NCBI RefSeq assembly: GCF_943169825.2
Contig: NZ_OW968402.1
Location: 186,001 to 250,000 of the forward strand
Source of the DNA: Varibaculum prostatecancerukia
GTDB lineage: Bacteria > Actinomycetota > Actinomycetes > Actinomycetales > Actinomycetaceae
DNA length: 64,000 nucleotides
Direction: 5' to 3'
Positions 46,188-53,559 of the stretch are shown here, piece by piece (positions within the stretch are counted from its first letter, which is position 1; the number at the start of each line of letters is the position of its first letter). Under the pieces are notes generated by a model that saw only the letters and a list, made by a program, of their open reading frames with translations, searched no databases and was not told where the DNA came from. Position numbers and translations under genes: made by a program.

Positions 46188-46808
46188 CTAGTCGCTGCCT
46201 AGTTTTTGTAGCCGCCCTTCCGGAGTCAGCACCTGGTCAACGAGCTGGTCGTGAGGCTCCCGAGGCAGTGTCCCTGCCTGCAGCACCTCCCCCTCATGCA
46301 CCAGAGCAATCAGCTGGGGACGGGTAGCACAAGTCGGGTCACAGTGCGCTAAGGCCTGGTCGTACCAGCCGGCTCCCCGCCCTAAGCGCACTCCCGTCCT
46401 ATCCACCGCTAAGGCAGGTAAGAAAATAAATCTCAGCCCCAACTTCGCTAGCTCATCGCATAGCATTTCCCTAGCAAGCAGAGGAGGGTGCGGGTTGAAA
46501 CGGCGGTAGAGGGCGCGAGTGTGCTGCACCGGATCCAGTTCCCCCCACCGTGACTGCTCCAGACCGCAAGGAACTATCAGTTTCAAACCGGCAGCTAGAA
46601 TCGCTTCGTTGAGTAAGAAAGTAGGCACCTCGGTGTCGAAAGAAAGATAACTAGCCACTACCTCGCCAGGCTTTAAGGAATCCAAAAGTGGTTTCGCTGC
46701 TGCTAAGACCTGCGATTCTGCCTGGTGGCGCAGCGCGGGCGAAAATGACAGGCGGCGGCGATCTAAAAACTTTTGTCGCAGCGTCCGCTTGCTAGTCACT
46801 AAATCCAT
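46188..46808 (-). CDS. 5-formyltetrahydrofolate cyclo-ligase
   Basis: A 206-residue ATP-dependent enzyme turning 5-formyl-THF into 5,10-methenyl-THF. The N-terminal KRTLRQKFLDRRR, the middle ASYLSFDTEVPT and the nucleotide-binding RLGRGAGWYDQAL fit the family (usual GxGGGYYD). It is divergent from moeA, the order seen around actinobacterial glp loci. It feeds the same folate pool as glyA and folD. Confidence 0.93.
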   Translation of the reverse strand: MDLVTSKRTLRQKFLDRRRLSFSPALRHQAESQVLAAAKPLLDSLKPGEVVASYLSFDTEVPTFLLNEAILAAGLKLIVPCGLEQSRWGELDPVQHTRALYRRFNPHPPLLAREMLCDELAKLGLRFIFLPALAVDRTGVRLGRGAGWYDQALAHCDPTCATRPQLIALVHEGEVLQAGTLPREPHDQLVDQVLTPEGRLQKLGSD

Positions 46809-46914
46809 GAATCAATGATAGACGTTTACGCGTTTGACTCCAGTCGGCTTTTCATCGTTGCGGCTAGGGAGCGGGCAGGTAACCTGGAAACAGTACTAGA
46901 CCTCAGGAGGGCGA

Positions 46915-48126
46915 ATGCGCACTGTTGCGGAACATTTGAATACTTGTCTATCTCTAGTGGCACCGCTAGATCCACTAGATGTGCTGCTACCAGATGCAGT
47001 GGGGTGTGTCCTGGCCGAGGACGTGAGCGCGCCATTCGATTTGCCGGTCACCGATCAGGCAACTTTAGATGGATATGCGGTTCGTTCCCGAGATATCGGG
47101 GGCGCCGGGAAAATGCGCCAGGTACGCCTGGAGGTAATCGCCGAGGTGAAAGCGGGAGACGCGGAACCTTGCACCCTGGTGGAAAATAGTGCAGTCCGGA
47201 TTGCCTCCGGGGCGCCGCTACCAGTCGGAGCCGATACCGTGGTTCCCCTGGAGGAAACCGACCAAGGCAGTGCCCAAGTACAGATACTGTCCGCTCCGAC
47301 TAAAGGGAAAAACATTATCCGCCGGGGGCAAGACGTAAGTGCTGGTACCGTGATTTTGCGCGCAGGCTCACGGGTCGGTTCTAGGCAAGTAGCGCTGCTC
47401 GCGGGAGTAGGGCGTCTGCGGGTGACTGTGCGTCCTCGTCCTCGGGTAGTGATTTTGTCAATCGGTGACGAGCTGATTGAGCCGGGTGAGGCGATACGAG
47501 CCGGGGCAGTATTTGACGCTAACGGGCATGCGCTTTCCTCCGCGGTGGAAGATGCCCGGGCAGATACTTTCCGGGTCGCGGCGGTTCCCGATGAACAAAA
47601 TGCCCTTTCCGAAACCATCGAAGACCAGCTGGTACGGGCAGATATTATTATCACCACCGGCGGTCTTTCCTACGGCAGTGCCGACACGGTTAAAGAGGTG
47701 CTAGCTCCCCTGGGTACCGCGCGTTTCGATAATGTGGCGATGACTCCCGGCAAACAGCTCGGCTACGGCACCGTAGGGGAAGGCACTCCGATTTTTTGCC
47801 TGCCTGGAAACCCGGTAGCTGCCCAAATCAGTTACGAGATTTTTGTGCGGCCTTGCCTGCGCCACCTGGCAGGTTGGGAAGAGCTTTATCGCCCTTCCCT
47901 GCGGGCGCGGGTAGATCGCGGGTGGCGTTCTCCGGCGGGTAGACGCCAGTTTGTGCCGGTAAAAATCGTGGGTGCCCCGGACAGCGGTTACCGCGCGCGC
48001 CTGACCGGGGAACCTGAAGACCTGTTACTTTCCAATATGGCCAGGGCAAACGCGCTAGCGGTTATCCCCGAGGCGGTCACTTCGGTTTCCGAAGGCGACT
48101 ATTTTCACTGCATGGTGCTAGATTAG
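46915..48126 (+). CDS. MoeA/Glp gephyrin-like molybdopterin molybdotransferase
   Basis: A 403-residue three-domain MoeA-type protein: linker domain with LPVTDQATLDGYAVRS, central domain with ILSIGDELIEPG and ITTGGLSYGSADTVKEVL, then MTPGKQLGYG and FCLPGNPVAAQISYEIFVRPCL, and a C-terminal beta domain. In corynebacteria and relatives a MoeA paralog in this gene order (cyclo-ligase, glp, rimJ, glpR) acts in cell division with the membrane receptor GlpR/SepX. No moaA-type genes lie here, which favours the Glp reading. Ribosome site AGGAGGGCG. Confidence 0.93.
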   Translation: MRTVAEHLNTCLSLVAPLDPLDVLLPDAVGCVLAEDVSAPFDLPVTDQATLDGYAVRSRDIGGAGKMRQVRLEVIAEVKAGDAEPCTLVENSAVRIASGAPLPVGADTVVPLEETDQGSAQVQILSAPTKGKNIIRRGQDVSAGTVILRAGSRVGSRQVALLAGVGRLRVTVRPRPRVVILSIGDELIEPGEAIRAGAVFDANGHALSSAVEDARADTFRVAAVPDEQNALSETIEDQLVRADIIITTGGLSYGSADTVKEVLAPLGTARFDNVAMTPGKQLGYGTVGEGTPIFCLPGNPVAAQISYEIFVRPCLRHLAGWEELYRPSLRARVDRGWRSPAGRRQFVPVKIVGAPDSGYRARLTGEPEDLLLSNMARANALAVIPEAVTSVSEGDYFHCMVLD

Positions 48127-48135
48127 GGCGCTGTT

Positions 48136-48849
48136 TTGTTTTACAGGGCATCTGCTTCTCGTCTGCGTGCACGTTACCGAGCGCAGCTGGATAATCCGGT
48201 AGGCCTCGGCCTGATAAAACCGGGGAATCCGCCCATAAAACAGCTATTGGTTCAGGAAATGAACGCCCGGGATCATCGTTTAGCTGCGCAGGTGCGCGCC
48301 GATAATCACTGTTGGTTGGCGCCTTGGGAGGCGTCTGCGGCTCCCGGGTATCCCAGCGAAAATATGGAGCTGCGGGTTTTTATCAGACGTAGCGCCCGAC
48401 TGACGCGGAAAGGACGCTACTATTCCTTCGCTGTTTGGGCTGATGGGAAGCTAGTAGGGCAGATAAGTATTGGCGATATTGCCCGGGGAGCTTCGCACTC
48501 AGGAAACTTGGGTTATTGGGTTGCCGAGAAATATAGCGGTCGGGGAGTGATCACTACCGCGGTGGCGATGGTGTTGGATTTGTGTTTGGGTGCGCCCGGT
48601 CTACATCGGGTAGAAATCAATCTGCGCCCTGAAAATAAGGCTTCGCGTCGGGTAGTAGAAAAGTTGGGGTTGCGTTTCGAGGGACGCAAACGCAATTTTT
48701 ATTTCATCGCCGGACAGTGGGCTGACCATTTAGGGTATGCCGCGACTGCAGAGGAGATTCCCGCGGGTGGATACCTGGCACAACTAAAGAAACGGGCTCG
48801 CCTGAAAGCGGGGGAGTCGGTAGCTATAACCGACGAGGACGAGAGGTAG
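48136..48849 (+). CDS. rimJ: GNAT N-acetyltransferase, RimJ/RimL-like
   Basis: A 237-residue GNAT enzyme. VWADGKLVGQISIGDIARG, LGYWVAEKYSGRGVITTAVAMVLDLCL (acetyl-CoA loop region) and HRVEINLRPENKASRRVVEKLG are typical of protein N-terminal acetyltransferases. TTG start 9 bases after the glp stop; the ribosome site is weak. It is the last gene before the mobile island. Confidence 0.9.
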   Translation: MFYRASASRLRARYRAQLDNPVGLGLIKPGNPPIKQLLVQEMNARDHRLAAQVRADNHCWLAPWEASAAPGYPSENMELRVFIRRSARLTRKGRYYSFAVWADGKLVGQISIGDIARGASHSGNLGYWVAEKYSGRGVITTAVAMVLDLCLGAPGLHRVEINLRPENKASRRVVEKLGLRFEGRKRNFYFIAGQWADHLGYAATAEEIPAGGYLAQLKKRARLKAGESVAITDEDER

Positions 48850-48858
48850 CTGAAGTAT

Positions 48859-49696
48859 CCTGGGTTTTGTTCCGTTTCTTATACTGGGGTCAGTTGATTT
48901 ACCTGGTGTTGATTATAGCTTGCGATAATCTGCTCTGGGGTGGCGTAGCCTAGGGATTCGTGGAGGCGGTGGTTGTTCCACCAATACACCCAGTTCAGGG
49001 TTGCCCGCTCTACCTGGTTACACGAGCGTCAGGTGTGAGAGTAGATCAACTCGGTCGTGTAAGCCCGCCCGCGGTTTCTGCTAGGGCGTTATCGTAGGAA
49101 TCACCAACAGTTCCGGTCGATGATTTGATACCGGCTGTTGCCAGGCGTTCACTGTATTTAATGCTTGTGTATTGTGATCCGTGATCGCTGTGGTGTATCA
49201 AATCTTTAAAGCTTACCTTGGCGCATTGGATTGCCTGTTCTAAGGCCTCTAAGGGCAGCGCCTCAGTAGTTATGGTTGAACGGGTGGATCAGCCAATGAT
49301 CTTTCGGCTAAACACATCGGTTACGAACGCTGTGTAAATAAAGCCCGATAAGGTTCTAACGTAGGTAATATCGGCTACCCATAGCTGGTTAGGTTCTGTA
49401 ACGCTGAAATTACGGTTGACTAAATCAGGACGGTTATCAATCATTTTAGCGGGCCTTGTAGTTAAGGGTTTTCGACCCCTGACCACACCCTTCCACACCG
49501 GCTAGGCGCATTAGTCTGGCAACCTGGTCACGGCCAACCTCGGAGCAATCTCGCTAACAGCCCTCCACTGCGAACACGAGTTATCCTGGCTCAAACGATC
49601 ACGAACCGTCTGAACCGCGCGATCCTTAAAACCCTACGAATACCTTCTAGGTATGTCCCCAAATCCTCTCAAAAACGGGAAGGAACAAAACCCAGG
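48859..49696 (-). mobile_element. Decayed IS3-family element, copy 1
   Basis: Perfect 15-base terminal inverted repeats CCTGGGTTTTGTTCC (48859-48873) and GGAACAAAACCCAGG (49682-49696) bound an 838-bp remnant on the minus strand. The internal region lost part of orfA and the 5' half of orfB. No clear target duplication is seen. The outer (3') end has the same sequence as the outer end of copy 2 at 53440. Confidence 0.85.
48879..49645 (-). pseudogene. Fused, broken IS3 transposase (orfA/orfB remnant)
   Basis: The 5' part reads FKDRAVQTVRDRLSQDNS as in orfA, then jumps to orfB at GRDQVARLMRLAGVEG, so an internal deletion joined the two. The DDE core is recognisable (LWVADITYVRT, FVTDVFSRKIIG, HHSDHGSQYTSIKYSERLA, GDSYDNALAE). 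It is interrupted by a TGA at a Trp position after KIIG, a frameshift after NALAET, and another TGA at a Trp position after IYSHT. The end NQLTPV is intact. Confidence 0.85.
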
Positions 49697-49711
49697 ATTC
49701 TTCTATATTTG

Positions 49712-50782
49712 TCAAGCGGTTATGGAAAGCTCGTGTTGGGCATTGAGTGTGCGATAGACTCGGCGAGCGATATAGCGTTTGAGACAGCGTCGGATTTCTC
49801 GGTCTGTTTTTCCTTCTTCGCGTCTTCTCGCCACGTATTTTCTTGTTTCCTCGTCATGGGTCATTTTCACGATGGCAACCATGTGTAGAGCGCTGTTAAG
49901 CTTACGATCTCCTCCGCGATTGAGCCGGTGTCGAACCGTGTTGCCTGACGAGGCCGGGATTGGATTAACGCCTGCAAGTGACGCGAATTCTGCCTCCGTT
50001 CTTATTCTTCCGTAGTGAGACCAGGCCGCGAGACATTTCGCCGCACTCACGGCGCCAAATCCTGTCTCTTGAAGTAATGGTGCGGCTTCACTGATCTGGA
50101 CCAGTCCAGCAAGATCACGCTCGTTGGCCCCCAGTTCGCAATCGAGTTCAAGAATCTGGTGAGCAAGTCTTTTCGCTTCGGTTCTAGCAACCCGTAACTC
50201 GATATCCTCCCCGCGCATTCGCCACGAGGCAATCTGTTCGATCTGAGTTCGTGATAACGAGCTACGCGCATCGATACCCAACGGGTTGCCACGCACAAGA
50301 GCAGTCAGCGCGTTTACTTTCCGGGTGCGTTCACCTGCCAGTAGTTCTCGAGAAGCGACAAGGATCCGGATTGCTTGACGAATACCTTTACCGAGGCGAG
50401 GCCGACGCAACTTATCCACCGGCAACCCCAGTGCTGCTCGCGCGATCCTTGCAGAGTCCAATTCATCAGTCTTCCCCACACCGGCACGATGCTGAGAATC
50501 AACACGGGGCGCTTCAGCGACCGAAAAATCACTCGCCAGCACCATGCCTGTCAGAACAGCATCATAAGAAGAAGTGCCTTCAATCACCCACAAAGCTTCC
50601 ACATGTGAACGAGTGCGATGAACAACCCACCTCATCGCACGTTTCAGCCTTGCTTCCGTCGTGGGAAACTTCTGCGATCCTAAAAGTTCGCCCGTGGAAG
50701 AGACAAGAACTGAATACACGTGATGGCGAGCATGAGTATCAACACCCACAACATACGGGTGAACATGAGCAACAATAGACAT
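49712..50782 (-). CDS. IS110-family transposase (DEDD + Tnp_20)
   Basis: A 356-residue recombinase. The N-terminal RuvC-like DEDD domain has VVGVDTHARHHVYSVL (about 11-26), ALWVIEGTSSYDAVL (Glu) and GKTDELDSARIARAAL (two Asp). The C-terminal transposase_20 domain has GFGAVSAAKCLAAWSHYG and FASLAGVNPIPASSGNTVRHRLNRGG, with the catalytic serine in the ASSG segment. It appears full length. ATG 50782 with GGGGAAGG upstream is preferred over a TTG at 50815. Established IS110 members use a bridge RNA from the non-coding end. Confidence 0.95.
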   Translation of the reverse strand: MSIVAHVHPYVVGVDTHARHHVYSVLVSSTGELLGSQKFPTTEARLKRAMRWVVHRTRSHVEALWVIEGTSSYDAVLTGMVLASDFSVAEAPRVDSQHRAGVGKTDELDSARIARAALGLPVDKLRRPRLGKGIRQAIRILVASRELLAGERTRKVNALTALVRGNPLGIDARSSLSRTQIEQIASWRMRGEDIELRVARTEAKRLAHQILELDCELGANERDLAGLVQISEAAPLLQETGFGAVSAAKCLAAWSHYGRIRTEAEFASLAGVNPIPASSGNTVRHRLNRGGDRKLNSALHMVAIVKMTHDEETRKYVARRREEGKTDREIRRCLKRYIARRVYRTLNAQHELSITA

Positions 50783-50824
50783 AGCGGTAATACCTTCCCC
50801 ATAAGTGGAAACCAACGACCGTCA

Positions 50825-50936
50825 GGCCGATACCGACCTAGGAAGGAATCACCTCGGAACATGTCTGTAAGGAGTCACGAATTCACACGGACAATCTTCT
50901 GATCAAGCTACCGACGTGGGCTAGGCGGTATCGGCC
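50825..50936 (-). ncRNA. Candidate IS110 bridge RNA structure
   Basis: In the non-coding end just upstream of the recombinase, CTAGGCGGTATCGGCC (50921-50936) pairs with 50825-50841 (GGCCGATACCG, one bulged A, CCTAG), making a 16-bp stem with a single bulge around a roughly 80-base multi-loop. Position and strand match those of bridge RNAs in the IS110 group. Guide loops have not been matched to donor or target sequence. Confidence 0.5.
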
Positions 50937-51086
50937 GCACCATCGAATAGCGGACAAATCCTGGGAAAGACAATCTTGTCAAACGCTTCAAGAGTCACAC
51001 CACACGAGAGTAACGGCCAATACCAATCCTGCCAGCCAATCCCAGACCAGCCACCCCAAGACTTACATACGCTTCAAACAATCTAT

Positions 51087-51132
51087 TTCGCGCTCAAACT
51101 AAATGAGGCACCACACCGCCTTCGCGCTCAAA
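51087..51132 (+). promoter_or_regulatory. Direct repeats upstream of the cassette promoter
   Basis: TTCGCGCTCAAA occurs at 51087-51098 and again at 51121-51132, 34 bases apart. The second copy ends 22 bases before the -35 box of the candidate bacteriocin cassette. Direct repeats at this distance suit an activator bound to one face of the DNA; the activator is unknown. Confidence 0.45.
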
Positions 51133-51154
51133 ATATGTAAGGTACGCCGGCCTA

Positions 51155-51183
51155 TTGACGTGATTATTTGGTTTTGATAAACT
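51155..51183 (+). promoter_or_regulatory. Strong predicted promoter of the MauE/Cys-rich peptide cassette
   Basis: TTGACG (51155-51160) and TAAACT (51178-51183) are separated by 17 bases in AT-rich DNA. It leaves a leader of about 165 bases before the first gene, with no long reading frame. Confidence 0.65.
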
Positions 51184-51354
51184 TTGCCCATATTTAATAC
51201 ACAAAGGTGGAGTTCTGCTTCTGGCTGACTGCGAAATATCAGTTAGAAATGATTCCATAAGGCAAACTTTGCTAGACCTTGATGGGTAGTCGATGTCTTG
51301 TTTGAATGGTGAGCAAATACAATCTGGGTGTTGGACAAGCTGTATTGGAGGACG

Positions 51355-51765
51355 ATGGTGTCCAGGGGTGTTGCATTAGCAGAGTCGTGGCTGCTTACTT
51401 TGATTTACGCGGCCAGCGCCTACGGCAAGTTTCTGCAAAGTAGCCATCAGCGAGTTGGTGATGTCCAGGGGTACCGTATATTGCCAATAAAATGGTCCAA
51501 GCCAGTTGCTATAGCTGTTCCAGTACTGGAAGCGATTTTAGCGCTTGGCTTGAATACTAAACAAACTAGGAAAGGTTCAGCAATAGCGTCGACTCTACTG
51601 ATGCTAGTTTTTAGCGGTGCGATCGCTAGTGCTGTACTACGTGGCTTAACTAATGATTGCGGATGTTTCGGTGCGCTTAAAGCGTCGAGAGTATCTCTGA
51701 AGGTAGCTGTCAGAGACTTGGTCTTAGCAGCAGTATCAACGCACATTGCAATAAAAGCAGATTAG
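51355..51765 (+). CDS. MauE-like membrane protein (DoxX/MauE superfamily)
   Basis: A 136-residue four-helix membrane protein. LTLIYAASAYGKFLQ at the N-terminus and the conserved NDCGCFGALK segment with a CxC pair match MauE-type proteins, which take part in disulfide formation for methylamine dehydrogenase and related exported Cys-rich proteins. GGAGG lies at 51347-51351; ATG 51355 or GTG 51358 (better spacing) is the start. It precedes the Tat-exported ten-Cys precursor by 13 bases, so an oxidation role for that product is a natural inference. Confidence 0.85.
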   Translation: MVSRGVALAESWLLTLIYAASAYGKFLQSSHQRVGDVQGYRILPIKWSKPVAIAVPVLEAILALGLNTKQTRKGSAIASTLLMLVFSGAIASAVLRGLTNDCGCFGALKASRVSLKVAVRDLVLAAVSTHIAIKAD

Positions 51766-51778
51766 GGGAGTGAATATC

Positions 51779-52447
51779 ATGTATATAAATCGTCGTAGTT
51801 TCTTAAGACTTAGTGCCCTCTCCACAGGAATTGCTGGGCTAGGTGGTTTTTTCCCGGAAGTCGCAGTAGCCAAAACGGCTATGCGCAGAAGGCTTGGTGA
51901 AGAGCTTCCGTGGTATGCGGAAGAACGGATAGAAGCGGTTTCAATCGGTGCTTCTGAGCAGGGTGCAAAAGTGTTGATGCAGGTTAAAAGTATTAGTGAA
52001 ACTGCTAGGGATGAGCGACACTTTATGCTGACTACCAGGAGCGGACGTAAAATTGAGGCCACTAGCATAGCCTTGAACGATAGCTCATTCGCTTTGCATT
52101 ATTCTGAGATTTTGGATGGTGGAAAAATAGGGAGGGTTGAGCAGCAACTTTGGTCTTACGATAGAGAATCTGATTCGATAATGCGAATCGATCTTCCTGT
52201 TGGGTTGAGAAGTGCTAAACATTGTCCAACAGGAACCTATCCTAAGCGAGTTTGTACAGCAGTATCTCGTTCCAAAGCATTATCTTGTTGTGGGAGTTGG
52301 GCTTTAACGCCACTTGGGTTTGCTGGTTGCGGGAGGACAGCGAACATTTGGTACAATGCTGGCTGCATAGCTGCTTTCATGGCGATATGTTCCGCCTGCC
52401 TGGAGTATGCTTGCACTTCGCACACTTATATCTGCGTCAATCCCTAG
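51779..52447 (+). CDS. Tat-exported precursor with Cys-rich C-terminus (candidate halocin C8-like bacteriocin)
   Basis: 222 residues. The N-terminus NRRSFLRLS (4-12) plus a hydrophobic core and AVA at 29-31 is a twin-arginine signal peptide. Residues about 32-145 form a hydrophilic, beta-rich part with no cysteine. Residues 149-222 hold ten cysteines (149, 159, 170, 171, 184, 196, 204, 207, 212, 219) in a hydrophobic, Ala/Gly-rich sequence (FAGCGRTANIWYNAGC, ICSACLEYACTS). Halocin C8 precursors have the same order: Tat signal, N-terminal immunity part, ten-Cys peptide. ATG 51779 has GGGGAG 8 bases upstream. Lower GC than the flanks. Confidence 0.75.
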   Translation: MYINRRSFLRLSALSTGIAGLGGFFPEVAVAKTAMRRRLGEELPWYAEERIEAVSIGASEQGAKVLMQVKSISETARDERHFMLTTRSGRKIEATSIALNDSSFALHYSEILDGGKIGRVEQQLWSYDRESDSIMRIDLPVGLRSAKHCPTGTYPKRVCTAVSRSKALSCCGSWALTPLGFAGCGRTANIWYNAGCIAAFMAICSACLEYACTSHTYICVNP

Positions 52448-52466
52448 AGATTTGGTCAATTGAGTC

Positions 52467-52727
52467 ATGGAAGCTGAAGAGCGAAATTCTGGCTACCTCA
52501 AGGTTGATAAGAGTGTGGGCACGAAAATTATTGAAATAAGTTTGCTGTTGTTAGTAAATTTTTTAATAGGAGTTTGTTTTATTTTCGCTGTCAAGTTTGC
52601 TCTTGATAAGGGACCAATCGAAAAACCTGTTGATCTTCTAAACTGGATTGTTCCGATACTTTTCATCGTGTCTAACGGGTTCTGGGAAGTTTTTCGTTAT
52701 TTGCGTGGAGAAACTAAAAAGTCTTAG
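52467..52727 (+). CDS. Small two-helix membrane protein (candidate immunity protein)
   Basis: 86 residues with two hydrophobic segments (about 23-46 and 58-76), a short charged N-terminus and a basic C-terminus (GETKKS). It is 19 bases after the Cys-rich precursor on the same strand. The ribosome site is weak. Small two-helix proteins next to bacteriocin genes are often immunity factors; here that is inference from position and size. Confidence 0.65.
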   Translation: MEAEERNSGYLKVDKSVGTKIIEISLLLLVNFLIGVCFIFAVKFALDKGPIEKPVDLLNWIVPILFIVSNGFWEVFRYLRGETKKS

Positions 52728-52763
52728 AGCCGCTTTGAGTAGTGAATCTTTCAGTGAAGCGTA

Positions 52764-53440
52764 CTAGGTTTTGTTCCGTATGCGTCTAGCAGGTGTCAGA
52801 GGGAAGATGAAGGGCAAATGCCCGATAACTACCCGGAAAGCCGGTAGGGAAGATACCCGTCCTGATTTGGTAAAGCGTGACTTTAGAGCGCCAGCTCCGA
52901 ATCGTTTGTGGGTAGCAGATATTACCTATGTTCGCACGGGTAAGGGATTTGTGTATGCAGCGTTCGTAACTGACGTGTTTTCCCGCAAAATTGTTGGTTG
53001 GGCGCTATCGGATTCGATGCGTACGAAATCCCTACCGTTGCAGGCACTCAATCATGCGGTCGTGTCAGCTAAGGAAACTGCGGGTCTGGTACATCAGTCA
53101 GATCATGGTTCCCAATACGTAAGCATACGTCTATAAAGGAACGCGCACCGATGCCGGGGATTAGGCCGTCAACCGGAACCATTGGTGATTCTTACGATAA
53201 CGCGCTAGCAGAAAACGCTAACGGCTCGTATAAAAATGAGCTCATCCACCCCCGCCGGTGGAACGACGTAATAGAGGTAGAAATCGCGACAATTCAGTGG
53301 GTGTCATGGTGGAACGAACACCGCCTCCACCAGGTGCTAGGCTACCGCACACCCAGAGAAATAGAGACCGAATATTGGGATACACACAAACACCAAGCAA
53401 TAATAGAAAACAAGGCAAACGCCTAGGAACAAAACCCAGG
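52764..53440 (+). mobile_element. Decayed IS3-family element, copy 2
   Basis: The left end CTAGGTTTTGTTCC (52764-52777) and right end GGAACAAAACCCAGG (53426-53440) match the ends of copy 1. Only the second half of orfB remains between them, starting at RLAGVRG. Orientation is opposite to copy 1, so both 3' ends face outward around the IS110 element and the cassette. Confidence 0.85.
52779..53426 (+). pseudogene. Broken IS3 transposase orfB (C-terminal half, frameshifted)
   Basis: Reads RLWVADITYVRTGKGFVYA, FVTDVFSRKIVGWALSDS and QSDHGSQYVSIR, then a frameshift near 53125; the next frame resumes at PGIRPSTGTIGDSYDNALAE and ends QAIIENKANA. The N-terminal half and orfA are missing, so it cannot be active alone. 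The Trp codon after KIVG is TGG here, unlike the TGA in copy 1. Confidence 0.88.
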
Positions 53441-53559
53441 GCAGTTCACTGGGGACACATAGCCGACGAGGATTAACCTCACCTACACTCCTACTCGGAT
53501 AGAACATGAAAAAATAACTAATGCCAGTACAGATGAATTAATTTTGTTAATCTTTATTC

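Larger units (their letters stand above)
49709..50985 (-). mobile_element. IS110-family insertion sequence
   Basis: It contains an intact DEDD/serine recombinase gene and about 200 bases of non-coding DNA upstream of it. TTGTCAAGCG at 49709-49718 and TTGTCAAACG at 50976-50985 are near-identical direct ends, consistent with IS110 elements, which lack classic inverted repeats. It lies 12 bases beyond the inner end of IS3 copy 1. Exact ends are inferred from the repeat. Confidence 0.7.

Noticed and set aside
51206-51259. Possible 17-codon leader peptide (GTG start) in the leader of the bacteriocin-like cassette
   Set aside because: The ribosome site is poor and no attenuator hairpin follows, so there is too little support.
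53450-53475. Possible long target duplication around the composite element (CCGACGAGGA at the end of rimJ and again after IS3 copy 2)
   Set aside because: Only about ten bases match and they do not abut the element ends on either side.
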